DNA of 64,000 nt, from NCBI GenBank assembly GCA_029204225.1, contig CM055109.1, forward strand, positions 46,562,966 through 46,626,965, in the 5' to 3' direction. The first letter of the stretch is position 1; each line of letters begins with the position of its first letter. Shown in pieces: positions 23,198 through 34,359 of the stretch. Below the pieces are notes generated by a model. The model made no database searches, was not told where the DNA came from, and was given only the letters and a program-made list of their open reading frames with translations. The position numbers and the translations under genes are program-made. This stretch comes from Diphasiastrum complanatum. Taxonomy: Eukaryota; Streptophyta; Lycopodiopsida; Lycopodiales; Lycopodiaceae.

Positions 23198-24270
23198 TCA
23201 TTGAGTGGAAGCAGAGACGAGGGGAATCGAAAGTTCAGTGCGAACAATAGCAGGGGGTGGAAGCGCAGCTGACGATGTATGCCTAATGCGACATCGTGAC
23301 GCGGAAGGCGAGTCAGGAATGATGATCTCGTTGCATGGACAACGATGACTATGTGAACTCGAGGCCTGGTGAGATGACTCGGCCGGTGCTTTTTCAGAGA
23401 CCGAAAGCACAGAATCCAGGTGGAAGCCATGGATTTTGTTTTCTAGTTGAGAGGCGGCTAGAAGAGACAACAAAGAGCCACCAGCGAACTGTTGCTTAGT
23501 ATTGCTCTTAATAGCACGTTTGAGCTCACCAGAAACAGTCTTGAACCAGTTATATGGTTCAAGAGGGGCTTTGGCTATCTTGGTATAAGAGTCAACTATC
23601 ATATGGAAGTGATGCGATCTTTTCTGAGGTTGCCAACCATCAGGAAGTTGTTCAGTAGCTGGGCAGCAGCGTGTATGGAAGGCTCAGTGATGACATCAAG
23701 GAGGTATTCGTCGTTAGTCGAATGTGAATCGTTGGTGAGGTCGATGTAAGGCTTTATGGCCTGTTTGGCCTGCTTATGGTTGGGTGAGGCTTGTGTTCCA
23801 GACGCTATGCCTATGGCAGCAAAATAATTGCCATGTAGTGCCACATACTCTTTTTGAATCTCCAGGTTATCATCATTGGGACAACTTGGATCATATTGGG
23901 CAAGGTATCAAAGTCAGTGCGTAGGTGGCTAAGGAATTCTGAAATCACTAGGTCATATTCTTCGTTACCCAAGCGCTTCTGACCCAACACCTCGCCTACA
24001 AGTGACTCTAAAAGAAATGCATACACACCTCCGAGTGCATAGCCAATGAATCTCATCATGAAATATACAATGGCTTCAAATGCAGCACGGGTGGTCAAGT
24101 GCCTAAATGGCAGAAATCCCATGACTACTCCATCTATGTCAACCAACGTAGGGCTCACAAACCTTCAACAAAGGCTAAGTCCACAGAAGGATAATCAACT
24201 TCCAAGTACAATGGACTCGAAGTCCAAAAGGAACTCGTGCTCCTCCCGGCAGACGCACCACTGAAGGATT
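23198..24270 (-). pseudogene. unidentified gene remnant, minus strand
   Basis: Three long minus-strand frames join into one protein-like reading through one-base shifts near 23890 and 23605: FEAIVYFMMRFIGYALGG and DLVISEFLSHLRTDFD in the frame 24158-23811, YVALHGNYFAAIGIASG in 23844-23599, and PYNWFKTVSGELKRAI in 23602-23198, ending in a Ser/His-rich tail. A further shift near 24150 leads up to LEVDYPSVDLAFVEGL. A hydrophobic patch lies at about 24110-24010. No family recognised. It abuts the truncated copia at about 23150, so it may be the element or gene into which the copia was joined. Confidence 0.4.
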
Positions 24271-24887
24271 ATAAAACAACCCCCAAATAGGCTACTAATC
24301 TAAGGGAATTATAATGGAAGTCGGTCTATACCACAATTACAGCTCAAGCTCCATTGGGTATGGAGTCGAAAATACAGCATTCACGACCACCGGCACTTTC
24401 AATGGCAATCGGTAAGGCAAGTTTCAAACGGTCAACAAGCAATTTTCAGATAGCCTACGGAACTTTGAAAATGGACAAAAACCATTTCACTATACAAAGC
24501 CATACTTCTACTTATCAGCCCTCACCAAATATGTTAAAGTAGCAAGAAGATACTATAGACGCTAAACTCCCTTTTGGATGCAGCAAACAGTCAAACCGGC
24601 TCCTCTCCTCAATTGGGCTATGGAGTCATTGAGAGAAATGTACCCGAGAATCTCTCAATTTACGATTTAGGGTTTGTTAAAGAATGGCAGTTACGAGCCG
24701 ACACTGCGTATGGGTCTCTTACCAACCAGCGATCTATAGCACTCCGGAGTTAATTATAGAGAAACTAATCCCAACAGGATTTCTACACACCAACGGCTTA
24801 TGCACAACCCATTTGGAAACCTCAACTGGTCGCATTGATGATTACACCATGTCAAGATCGCAGCCAATCAACCGCTTGAAAGTCTAA
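24190..24887 (+). pseudogene. unidentified gene remnant, plus strand
   Basis: Plus-strand, protein-like in pieces: YNGLEVQKELVLLPADAP (about 24207-24262), GYGVENTAFTTTGTFNG then KPYFYLSALTKYVKVARRYY (24357-24560), YGVIERNVPENLSIYDLGF (24620-24680), ending TGRIDDYTMSRSQPINRLKV at 24884. At least two frameshifts and several stops. It is head-to-head with the minus-strand remnant at 23198-24270. Function unknown. Confidence 0.35.
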
Positions 24888-24974
24888 TCTATAATGATGT
24901 TGTGGGTGTGCATAGCGTAGGCCAGAGCGACAGTAGGCTGTAGGTAAAGGAGTGGGTAAACTTTTGAATTGGAA

Positions 24975-27900
24975 CTTCCTGTTTTTATTAATAAAAGATG
25001 GGAAAACCCATCAGAGTACAAAGGAATGCATGTAAAAAGCGTAAAGGCCATAAGGCGAATTGAGATACTGTACAAGTATAACAAAGCAACAATCTCGTAG
25101 AGTATCTACATAAATAAAGCCTACTGCTTGGTGTAAGTCGCTAGTTAAGACAGTTGGAAGTTTAGGTAGTGCAGGAAGCTGTGAAGCAGCCGTTCCTGCA
25201 ACTACGGCACAAGTGCCTGAGTGCATTGTAAAGTCATCAAAACTCGTTGACGATAATAAGCTGTAATGATAGATAAAGGTGAGGCACCACGACCTTGGAG
25301 TTTCGCTGCAAAACCTGCACAGGATGATAGAAAATCATCGAATTTCTTATGCAGGCACCTATATGTTTCCAAAGCAAAAGGGATAAAGCCTTCTCTAGGA
25401 GTGCGATGTGAATAATCTCGCTCTTTATCTGGAGCTGCATGAGAAGCAGCGGCACCCTGAGTAGTTGAAGCACGACGACGGACGGATCAGCAACAACAAC
25501 ATCCCCAAGCGTGCGAATCCCCTCGCGCGAAAGAACAAGATCAACTCGACGTCGAGGCGACTGTGAATCAGACACAGGCAAGATGTGGGTCTGCTCCCGA
25601 ACAACATGAAAGCCGCACTCATGAGCAATAGATGCCAATACGTCACGAATGGAATTATGAGTCGCAGTACGCTCTCCGCCAGAAGGGCAACGCATGAGAT
25701 GAGTGCCAATAGAATCAACAGGGTGACCACAGGAACATTTTGTCAAACCTGCCAGCACTGGATGAGGGGGACCCAACCTAACCCGAAGAGCGGTGAGAAA
25801 CAACTCTGAAGAAAGGCGCAAGTGTGGAACAACAGGGCGCGCAACAAGCCAAGCACCAGCACCCGGGCCTGCACAAGACAAAAGGCGAGCCCAAGTCTCA
25901 TCGGAAGGTGAATCAATGAGAAGCTAAGTGAAAGCATGAGAGTGGAAGCGCTCCAAAAGATACTTCTGAAAATGAGCACGCTGATGGCTAAGCAAAGACT
26001 CAAAGGGAGGCAAAGAAGCTCGCACAGGTGGAGGAATGAGATCCTTGGCCGCACGAAGATGTTGTTGGAAAGGAAGAATGCATGTTTCCACATGAGCTAC
26101 TGAATCGAGAAGAATGAACTTGTTGTCCTGCTGAAACCGAGAGATACGTGCAAAGGCAACAAGGGCCCAACTTCCCATAAAAGCAGCTGGAGCAATAGAA
26201 GCTGTGCAAGAAAGACCAACACCTCCGGACGAAGCGGGAAGAGAGACTTGTCGCTTAACGAACTGACCATTGGGAATACGAAAGGATTCTGAACCCATCA
26301 AGCGACCCAGAATATCTAATAAAGTATTATCGAAATCCTGTAGCAAAGCCAAAATATCAGGAGAGGGAGTAACACACCGTAGAATATAACTTGGCCGTTG
26401 AGCGAAGCATTGAGTGAGAACCCCTAGAGCAACTTGAGCATTGCCAAGCTTTGGTAGCAGATCAGCGTGACGAAGATGTGCGTCCAAAGTGTCCCGCAAA
26501 GAGGAAGCCACAAAATCCGAGAAACCTATAGGAATACCAAGCACTCTAATCCCATCAACCGGAGTATTGAAACCTGTAGGTAAAGGGAGCTCAGGAAGGA
26601 GGCCCTGAGGACACCAAGCAACGCACTTAGAGGGATTGACAGTGAGGCCCAAAGCCGAAAGTTGCTGAGAGAAATGTAGGAAAGCCGGAAAGACGTCATT
26701 AGCAGGTCCCACAATATGCGTGTCAACAGCAATAGAGGGAAACAAACAAGAAGGAAAAGCAACAGAAGAAGCACGCAATGCCCGAAAGTGCGCCAAAGCA
26801 AAAAGAACACCACCCAAGGGATCACCTTGTCTGATACCATCAGCAGACGAGATAACCGAAACATCACCTAAGCGAGAAGCATGACTGAAATATAGAGGCG
26901 CATCCATGGAATAAAAAGAGCGAACAAACGGGATGAGCTGAGCGAGAGGACCATGAGCCGCACGAAGTTCTTCGAAAATGGCCCCTCAGAAAACATAATT
27001 GAAAGCATTTTTAACATCCACCTGAAGGATAACCCAATCTGGATGAAGATCCAAGGTAGCACGCAAAGCATGTATGATTGTCTCGCAACCGCCAGGAGTA
27101 GCACAACCAAACTGATGAGGAAATAGGTGGTCATGAAAATTGTCACGAAGCTGAAAACCAAGAGCCCTAGAAACCAATTTGTATAAAACCTCTCCAACAG
27201 CAATGGGACGCACTCCACCGCCAGGCTTATCCAAGGCTATCAAACGAGCAACACCAAGAATACGAGCAATAGAAAGAGGAATACGGCCACATGCTATGGA
27301 AGAGCAAACTTGAAAGAGCAAACCAAACCCGCTAGCAGAGTCATCAGGAAAAAAACAGTCACGAAGATGCTCGAAAACCATACCAGAAGGACCCCCAGTT
27401 GACAAATGAGGGCTGCGTAGAAAAGCATTAAGAAAATGAGGTTCTGAGAGCTGCAAATCGGAATCATGTTCAAAGTCCTCAACAAAAGAAGGAAGGGAGT
27501 CATTTGTCGGTGGGTGAAGAAGCTCCAAAGCCTGAAGGGTGGCAGCAGAAGGAGTAGCTGGACTTGTAGGAGCTAGAGCACGAGTTGCACGAGAATACTC
27601 ACCCACTTGCCCAAGTAAAACACAGTGACGCAACCGACGATGAACAGGGGGTATAGAAACACCATCCGAAGTCGAATCCCGCTGAGCAGCAAGCGCATGA
27701 CAGCGAAGGAAATGCTCTTCTTGCAGATTTTCCCAATCTCCTGACATAAAGCGACGAATCCTGTTGCGAGTTTCCCTATGACCAGCATCACCACCCCGAG
27801 GAGGCAGAGGCAAACACCAGAGAGGAAAAAGCAAAAAGGCATGCCAAGCTGCAATAAGCGCAAGGAAAAGGGAATGTGTGCATAAAGACGAGGACGAGGA

Positions 27901-28420
27901 AAACTCAAGTGAAAAGCAGTCAAAATATCAAGGGAGCGAATCCAGGTCCAAGCCGAGTCAGGTGGCGAAGTGGGAGCAGGATGAGGTGCAAGGTCGACAT
28001 TGGTCAATGCGAGTTGTTGACGAAAATCAGAGCAAGCGTTATGATGGCGAGAAAGACCGGCACCTTGCACATAAAGGCAACCACAGCCTGCACATGGAAC
28101 ACGGGGACGAGAAGAGGAAGAAGGAGAAAGCTGAGAAACAGAAAGAGAGGAAGAAAGCTGATGGCGAAGATGGGGCGGACAGTATGGCACCACCTGGCCA
28201 GAGGAGACAAGCAAGGAATCCGCAACATCACGGTGGGCTTCACGACGCGCGCAAGAAGGGGAAGCACTAGAAGGATGCTCTGAAGGGAAAGCAGGTCTCT
28301 TTTCTCCACGTCGAACAAGAGGATTGAAATCCGGGAGTTGCAAAGGATGAAAAGATTCTTGAGGAACCATATTGACAGGTAAAGATCCAGCCGCTATCTC
28401 CGACGATTCAAAAAATTAGT
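24975..28420 (-). mobile_element. non-LTR retrotransposon with restriction-like endonuclease tail
   Basis: One open-reading-frame LINE on the minus strand: zinc finger, reverse transcriptase, then a C-terminal CCHC and PD-(D/E)xK-like domain. There is no N-terminal APE endonuclease before the RT. The 3' end lies near 24975-25000, where the minus strand shows TTTTATTAATAAAAAC, a polyadenylation-like signal. Only a few lesions separate it from an intact frame. Its 5' limit is unclear. Confidence 0.75.
25160..28370 (-). pseudogene. LINE ORF: zinc finger, RT, endonuclease
   Basis: From ATG at 28370: CAGCGCLYVQGAGLSRHHNAC (C-x2/4-C...H-x3-C finger), SGDWENLQEEHFLR, TGGPSGMVFEHLRD, LIALDKPGGGVRPIAVG, QVDVKNAFNYVF (box A), GIRQGDPLGGVLF, then AVDTHIVGPANDV, where the catalytic pair should be ADD: the first Asp is Val (codon 26725-26727). 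Next come LGLTVNPSKC, GIRVLGIPIG, CSCGHPVDSIGTHLMRC (25750-25690), RRRVDLVLSREGIRTLGDVV, and after a frameshift near 25485 the PFALETYRCLHKKF end. Lesions: TGA 26986-26988, TAG 25924-25926, frameshifts near 27838 and 25485. It would nick target DNA and copy element RNA by target-primed reverse transcription. Confidence 0.75.
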
Positions 28421-29716
28421 GTGAAGCCTCCTTGTTGGCCAACAAGACCCTGCTACGAATCCTACAGGCTTTGAATTGGCCACAAGCCAGGGTCATTGGT
28501 TGAAGAGCGGGATTGGTGAGGCGCAAATGAGGAAGGAGGGGCAGCCACAGGGTCAGGTGATGGCAAGATCAATGAGCGGGGCAGGGGAGGATCGCAAGGA
28601 GGAGTGTGGGCCGTTGGCAGGCTTCTTCCAGCATGTAGGCAGGAATGGATGGCCACAAAATTGGCAAACTAGGGCACCAAACAGAAGGCACGGCTCACAG
28701 TAGGGCCGCAGGTAGGGAAAAAGGCAATGAACAGGGTCGTGGACAAGTGGCAGCAGGGCAGCGATTCATCACAGCTAGAAGAGTGGGCCGCAGACTGTGG
28801 TGGAGGGTTCGAAGAGCGCAGATCAGTTCGCAGACAGGAAAGAAAAATAGGAAACGGGTCACAGGCAGCGGATAGAGCAACGAACCACAGGCAGGACAGA
28901 TGGGCAAACCCGCAGGCAGAGGTAGAGACACAGGAAAACATCCTCCCTGAGCAGCGATGGACAAACAGTGTGATGGCTACAGATCCAAGGCTGCACATAA
29001 GCAGGAAGAAGGCCTACAGAATACTAAAGATACCTTCTTGTACAACAATTTTAGAGCAACAAATGGATATCGGAAGTGCAATGGACAGGGTTGTAAACTA
29101 GTGATCTACAAGCCTACAAACCAATGAGACACAAGGCTTTACAAGCCATCCTTTTCATACTTTTGCTCCTACAGCCTATAGGGATTTCTAGACAAAAAGA
29201 ATGCCCTGATGTTCAATGCTCTAGCAAATGGCACTACAAAAGAAAAAGTGATTCAAACTTTTTAAAGCATGAAAATAGCAATCCTCCAAGCTTCATATGC
29301 CTATAGATAATGCAACCAATGGCTTGTAATTCTCCACAGCCTGCAACAAATGTTAGAGGACAGCAAAGACATACTAAATACAGTCTTCACAATTCCAAGA
29401 CCTGCAACCACAGAGTTAGATGCAATTAATGGCTTTCAAATCTGATTCAATAAACAATGATCCAAGAAATAAACACAATGCTAAAGGCTGAGAAACAGAT
29501 CAATAGCAATGAATTAGAAGTAGTTTGCAGCAAAGATCCAACAAAGAAGTTAGAGTGGAAGGCACCAGAAAGATCAGCCTCTTCTCCTTTCCTCCTCCTT
29601 GCCTCTATGGAATCAAACAACAAGATGAGGGTAGGTGAGTTGAGATACAACAAATAGACAGGGTCTGAAGTGGGAGGCACCAAGCAGAATGCTTCTACTC
29701 CTTCCCTCCTTCTCCA

Positions 29717-29720
<4 letters not shown>
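28421..29720. other. GC-rich purine-biased sequence, no gene
   Basis: Upstream side of the LINE. The plus strand is G/A-rich between 28480 and 28960, which opens frames on both strands (for example 28727-29101 plus), but none carries a motif. The word GGCACCA followed by an A/G-rich run occurs near 28676, 29563 and 29678, so part of this is repetitive. It may be the LINE's 5' untranslated region or another decayed element. Confidence 0.35.

Positions 29721-29769
<49 letters not shown>
29721..29769. repeat. (CT)n microsatellite
   Basis: About 24 uninterrupted CT dinucleotides. Confidence 0.98.
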
Positions 29770-29771
<2 letters not shown>

Positions 29772-30126
29772 CAAGAAGATGAATGAATGTGTTACGTAGA
29801 GGCTGGCCCCTTCCAATGCTAGAGAGGGCTGAGGCCCAAAGAGGTGCACCTCTTCAGGAATGGGCACCAATAGGCGCTTTTTGGCAGTTGGGATCAAACT
29901 TAAGGGCTGAGTCCCAAATTTGGTTTTAAATCACTAAAGTGGCCTACTGTGAATAAAGCTGCCATTTAACTCCTTTTTAAGGCGAACTGGCACCTCCTAG
30001 CCCCGACAAACCCGGGAACTAGGGGAATAGGCCTCTTGATTAAATTTAAGTCCAGCGTAAATCAATAAATAAACAGAGTTTCAATAAAAGTGCAACCGGC
30101 CAAAATGGGCCATGTACACGTCAGTT
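29770..30126. other. no gene; 3' side of gypsy element 2
   Basis: Non-coding. It should hold the 3' end of the minus-strand gypsy element, but no copy of the LTR at 34360 is visible, so the 3' LTR appears to be lost. Confidence 0.4.
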
Positions 30127-31256
30127 TTAAACAGTTTCGCATTGGCGTAATAGAGTGTGGCGATTATTTTTCATCAAAAATAATTTGAAAAAGAGGTCTT
30201 TTTCTCCGCAAACGATTTCCTTCACTTTATACGGGCCTTCACCAGTAAACTTCAATTTTTCCTTGATCAGCTTGGTTTTGTACATCAATGCGAGATCTCC
30301 TGCTTTCAGATCTTTTTTGTGCAATCGACGATCGTGCCATGCCTTGCGGCAGGCTTTCTCTGCTGCTAACACATGAACTGCCATCAATCGGGTTTCACAT
30401 AAGTTGTGCAACACTTCATGTGTCCCTCTGGGATAGTAAGGGGTGCTAAATCTATGTATCACAAAAAAATCTTCTGGTAAACACTTTATTGTTTGATTAA
30501 CAAAGTGTGCACCCCCGGTCACTGACAATCTCGATCGGACATCCAAATCTGATTATAATATTTTCATAGAGAAACTCGGCCGTAGATTTTGGATCAACAA
30601 CTTTGACAGCTTTGGCTTCAACCCACTTGGTCATATAATCAGTTGCTATGATAATGTATTTGACCTGAGATCCTTGCGCGGCAGGATGAATAGGACCAAC
30701 ACAATCCAGTCCCCATTTTTCAAATGGTGCTTGCGACAAAACCGGATGCAAGGGTTCATAATTTTGTCGAGTAGGTCGTCATGTTCGCTGGCAAACATCA
30801 CATGTTTGAATAAAATTTTTAGTGCCCTTATGAAGCATAGGCCACCAACAACCTAATTGCAAAAGTTTGTGAACAAATAATATCTGTAGAGAAGTGTCCT
30901 CCGCCCATGCCATCATGTGAAAACATATCATGTGGTAAAACACATCTACGTAGAATATTGTCTGATCCACGACGATACAATTGTCCTGCAATCAATTGAT
31001 AAGGTTGAGTCTTATGAATCAATTGTCTCTTCTGTACTTTTGTCAAAGAGTCATTTGGTTGTCCTAGCATCAGGTACTCAACAATATTCGCTACCCACTC
31101 AAGTACTGCTTCGACATAGAACAATGCAGCATCTAGTAGTTCACCATCCACTTCAATGTTAACTGGTGCGGATTCGATTCGCGAAACGTAATGGGCTAGA
31201 TAATGTTGCTTGCCCTTTCGAACCACAATTTGAAAGTCAAATTCAGTCAATAACAA
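30127..31256 (-). pseudogene. gypsy integrase
   Basis: Zinc-binding half: HDMFSHDGMGGGHFS (about 30920), then, one frame over, GCWWPMLHKGTKNFIQTCDVCQRT (HHCC intact across a frameshift near 30890). Core: WGLDCVGPI (first Asp, about 30715), IEIVSDRG (second Asp, about 30520). The reading jumps from FSTPYYPRGTHEVLHNL straight to RLMAVHVLAAEKACRKAW, so the stretch with the catalytic Glu is deleted. The C-terminal LKAGDLALMYKTK...KFTGEGPYKV is present. The domain would insert cDNA into the genome; this copy cannot. Confidence 0.8.
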
Positions 31257-31640
31257 TAATCATTTTGCAATACATCCAGTATTGCACGTCTTGTTTACCA
31301 AGTAAAGTAATGATTGATGATCTGTATAAAAGGCAAAGTGCGTTTCCATGAGGTAGTGATGAAATTTTCGAACAAAAAAAATCATGGCTAACGCTTCACG
31401 TTCTATTGTTGAATAATTCTTCTCTGGATCTGTAAGCTGTCTGCTCGCAAATCGTATAGGATAATCCTTCTTATAGTCACCTAGCTACATCAAAACTAAT
31501 CGAATGGCATATTTCGAGACATCCGTGTGAACATGAAATTCAATCGTCCAATCTGGAGAACGCAGTATTGGTGCTAAAGTTAATGTTTTTTTTAACTTTT
31601 CAAAGGCTTCTAACGCCTCTACTGTCCAAATAGGAACCAT
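31160..31640 (-). pseudogene. gypsy RNase H
   Basis: Reading with IEREALAMIFFVRKFHHYL, FYTDHQSLLYLVNK and LTEFDFQIVVRKGKQHYLA, the usual gypsy RNase H signatures. A TGA at 31257-31259 replaces the Trp normally found before the LLLLTEF stretch. Confidence 0.75.
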
Positions 31641-32330
31641 TATGTGGCAAAGGCGGTTTTGTGTTGATCTTCTTCGGCGATTTGGATCATATTATATCCG
31701 CTAAAGCCATCTAAGAAGGAGTAAGCCTCATCTCCTGCTAGATTTTCTAAGATGGATTCTCTGAAAGGTAGTGGAAAATGATCACGTTCAGTGACGGCAT
31801 TAAGTTTCTTAAAATCGACACAGATCCGGAGTTTTCCATTTTTCGTGGGGACGATGACAATTGGGGAGACCCACTCAGTATGCTCAATTTCATAGATAAA
31901 TCCCGCATCTAAGAGGCGTTGTAATTCTTCTTTGATCTTGGCCTTATAGATGGGATTGCATCTATATGGACGACTCGCAGTGGGCCTCGCACCCGGTTTA
32001 AGTGGGATACGATGCACAGCTACTTGGGGTGAGACGCCTTTCATGTCTTTATAGGTCCAGGCAAAGATATGTCGATATTTTCGCAGGAGCTTTTCAAGCC
32101 GTCTTCGTTGTTCACGATTGAGATGAGCTCCGATGTAGACAAGGTATTCGTTGGTTTCATTTGGCTCACTCAGGGAAAGGGTTATGGCTTGTGCAGGGCC
32201 TTCGTAGGGTGAATTACCAGTGGGCTCACGTTGAGCTTGGAGTAATTTGATTGTGACATCCTCGATCGTATAGTCCTTAAAGTATGCAGGAACATCATGG
32301 GCTGGAGATTCGAGGGGGGCCTTGCCTTTA
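31641..32330 (-). pseudogene. gypsy RT, catalytic half deleted
   Basis: Frame 32044-31640 shows RPYRCNPIYKAKIKEELQ, WVSPIVIVPTKNGKLRICVD, FLDGFSGYNMIQIA and KTAFAT. The sequence then passes directly into the RNase H entry, so the part containing the YxDD box (present in element 1 at about 2360) is missing. Upstream (32050-32330) is the pre-RT stretch. Confidence 0.8.
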
Positions 32331-32900
32331 TCTTGTTAGACTGTGACTCCAGTTTATGATATCAATAGATCTAACATGATGACATTTTTCGTGGCTAGAC
32401 TGGTATGGCTCAAATACTGAGTTGGTGGTTGAGGATCTCTCGTCATGGATGCGTGCAAGTTTGAGTTTACCCGTTGAGTCAATGGTGACAGAACTGTCAC
32501 GATTACCAAAAGTGACTCGGCCTTTGCTCCAGTCATGAACGACTCGTGCATTGGTGAGCCACGGACGACCAAGTAGTAATTCATAAGAATAGGCATTATT
32601 GGGAATATCAAGTACTACAAGATCAACAGAAAACTTGAGACCTCCTAGTTTGATCAGCACGTGCGGAAGGAAACCGGTAGGTCGGACCACACTTTGATCA
32701 GCCATTCAAAGCTGACAAGTAGGTTTGGCTAGCTTGTCTCTCAGATTCCATTCCATCATGAGGGATGTGGAAATGATATTAACCCTAGAACCTCCATCGA
32801 GTATTGCTAAAACTTCACGGGATTGATGATGGGTAGCTGGGATTTTGATGTTGCCTCGTTCACTGAGTGGATTGGTTAGATGTAAAGGCATTTCAAGCAA
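32328..32900 (-). pseudogene. gypsy aspartic protease
   Basis: Frame 32900-32706 holds the active-site loop LAILDGGSRVNIIS. The frame 32705-32328 continues with ADQSVVRPTGFLPHVLIKLGG, YELLLGRPWLTNARVVHDW and KGRVTFGN. The two are in the same phase, separated by a single stop at 32706. This is the complete protease fold of retroelements. Confidence 0.75.
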
Positions 32901-33129
32901 CTCGTCAATAGTGGTGGTGGTATTGGATTGGATCTGTTGTTTCCACTGGCCAGCATGCTTCCAGAGTACATGGAAAGGAAGGGTGACATTGGCTTGTAGT
33001 AAATCTCCCCAGACTTTGATACCTTCAAGGGTTTTGCTTTCAAAGCGCTTGTGAGGTACTTTATGGGAAGAGGAAGATTGTTGGTCGACATTGCAAATTT
33101 GCTAGCGATACTCATGATGCAGCCGAATT

Positions 33130-34260
33130 TCTTAAGATGGGTGAGGATAAACTATCGGAGTTGAATCATCACTTGGAGGAACCACTTGCGGTTGAGTTTT
33201 GTTGGGTGCAAGTGTAGGGGTTTGGCATTGGGTTTGTGCCCGAGTCAAGACCCAAGCAAGATGTGTTTCGATTGGTAAGGTTTCTACTTGCACTGAGCAA
33301 ACAGGAGTGGTTGGCTTAGATCGGGATGGGCAGTCCTTCACGTGATGTTCAATACCACAGTTTTCACAAGCTGGAGGAAAGCGGAGTTTATCTGGGCAGC
33401 GAATACTAGGATGTTTACCTACACAGATAAAGCATCCTCATATTGCGGATAGTTGATGTGCGGCAAAGACAACTTGGTTTGGGTTGTAAGCTTGGGCATT
33501 GGGATCCACCGGTTGAGCATTAGAATCATAGGTATAATAAACAACTGTTTCAGTAGAGTATTGCGGTTGAGTATTATCTTCCACATAGTAGGTGGCCGGA
33601 TCGATGGTATTCGGATCAAGATAATGGACAGCGTTTTGTGGGGCAGGTTGGTTAACAACAAACTGTTGATGTGGGGCTGGGTATTGATTTGGTGCAAGTG
33701 GTCGTGGTTGGTAAACCCTTGGTCGTGGTAGAGGTTGTTGTGGCGGGTACGGGTGGTAAGCTCGATAGATGGTTGGTCTGGTGGCTGCTGGGAAATGATT
33801 TCGTAGTTGAGGGCATTCATTAGTAGTGTGATGCTGTGAGCAGATTGGACACCAGACATTTTCCCTTGCTAGAAAGGATTTCTCAGCAATTTGTTTCATG
33901 GCGGTTTCGAAATCAGCAGTGAGTTTATCCATATGAGATTGTTGAGCTTTTTGTCAGGTTTCCATTTGATGTAGAAGTTCAGAAGACTGAGCAATATTAT
34001 CATATTTCGGGTGATTAGGACGGTCCGGATTCTTAGATTTCTTTTCACGATGGTCAAAGTCATCGTCGGAACCTTCGTCTTCTTCACGGATAGCATCAGT
34101 CATCACATCTTTAAGTTGATCACAAAGGTCAACCGGTTTGAGTTCAGGAGGATGTTTTTTGGCAATCCAACTAAAAATAGTTTTATGGCCATTCGTTCAG
34201 TGATATTTTCATCAACACATTCTACTTTGAGACGTTTAAAACGCTCAATGTAGTTTCGAA
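33130..34260 (-). pseudogene. gag: gypsy gag
   Basis: Frame 33932-33438 begins MDKLTADFETAMKQIAEKS and carries the knuckle CPICSQHHTTNECPQL (C-x2-C-x3-H-x4-C) followed by a Pro/Gln/Tyr-rich stretch. A second knuckle-like Cys motif lies near 33340-33420. An acidic N-terminal part lies at about 33940-34250. Several frame breaks. Confidence 0.75.
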
Positions 34261-34343
34261 CAAACACAAGCAAACATACAACACAGAAGCAAAAAAAAAC
34301 AAAAGAAAAAGGAGAAGAAGCTAGGTAGAAAAATACTTAAAAA

Positions 34344-34358
34344 GCGGCAATGGCGCCA
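34344..34358 (-). promoter_or_regulatory. primer-binding site, Asp-tRNA type
   Basis: Minus strand reads TGGCGCCATTGCCGC. Plant tRNA-Asp ends so that its complement begins TGGCGCCGTTGCC, a single mismatch over the first 13 bases. It sits one base inside the LTR end. Asp priming is known for Athila-type gypsy elements. Confidence 0.65.
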
Positions 34359-34359
34359 A

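Noticed and set aside
27876-28283. Long Lys/Arg/Gly-rich plus-strand frames
   Set aside because: They are antisense to the LINE ORF, whose minus-strand reading carries zinc finger and RT motifs; their length comes from base composition.
33419-33859. 146-residue minus frame overlapping the gypsy gag
   Set aside because: Out-of-phase shadow of the frame 33932-33438 that contains the zinc knuckle.
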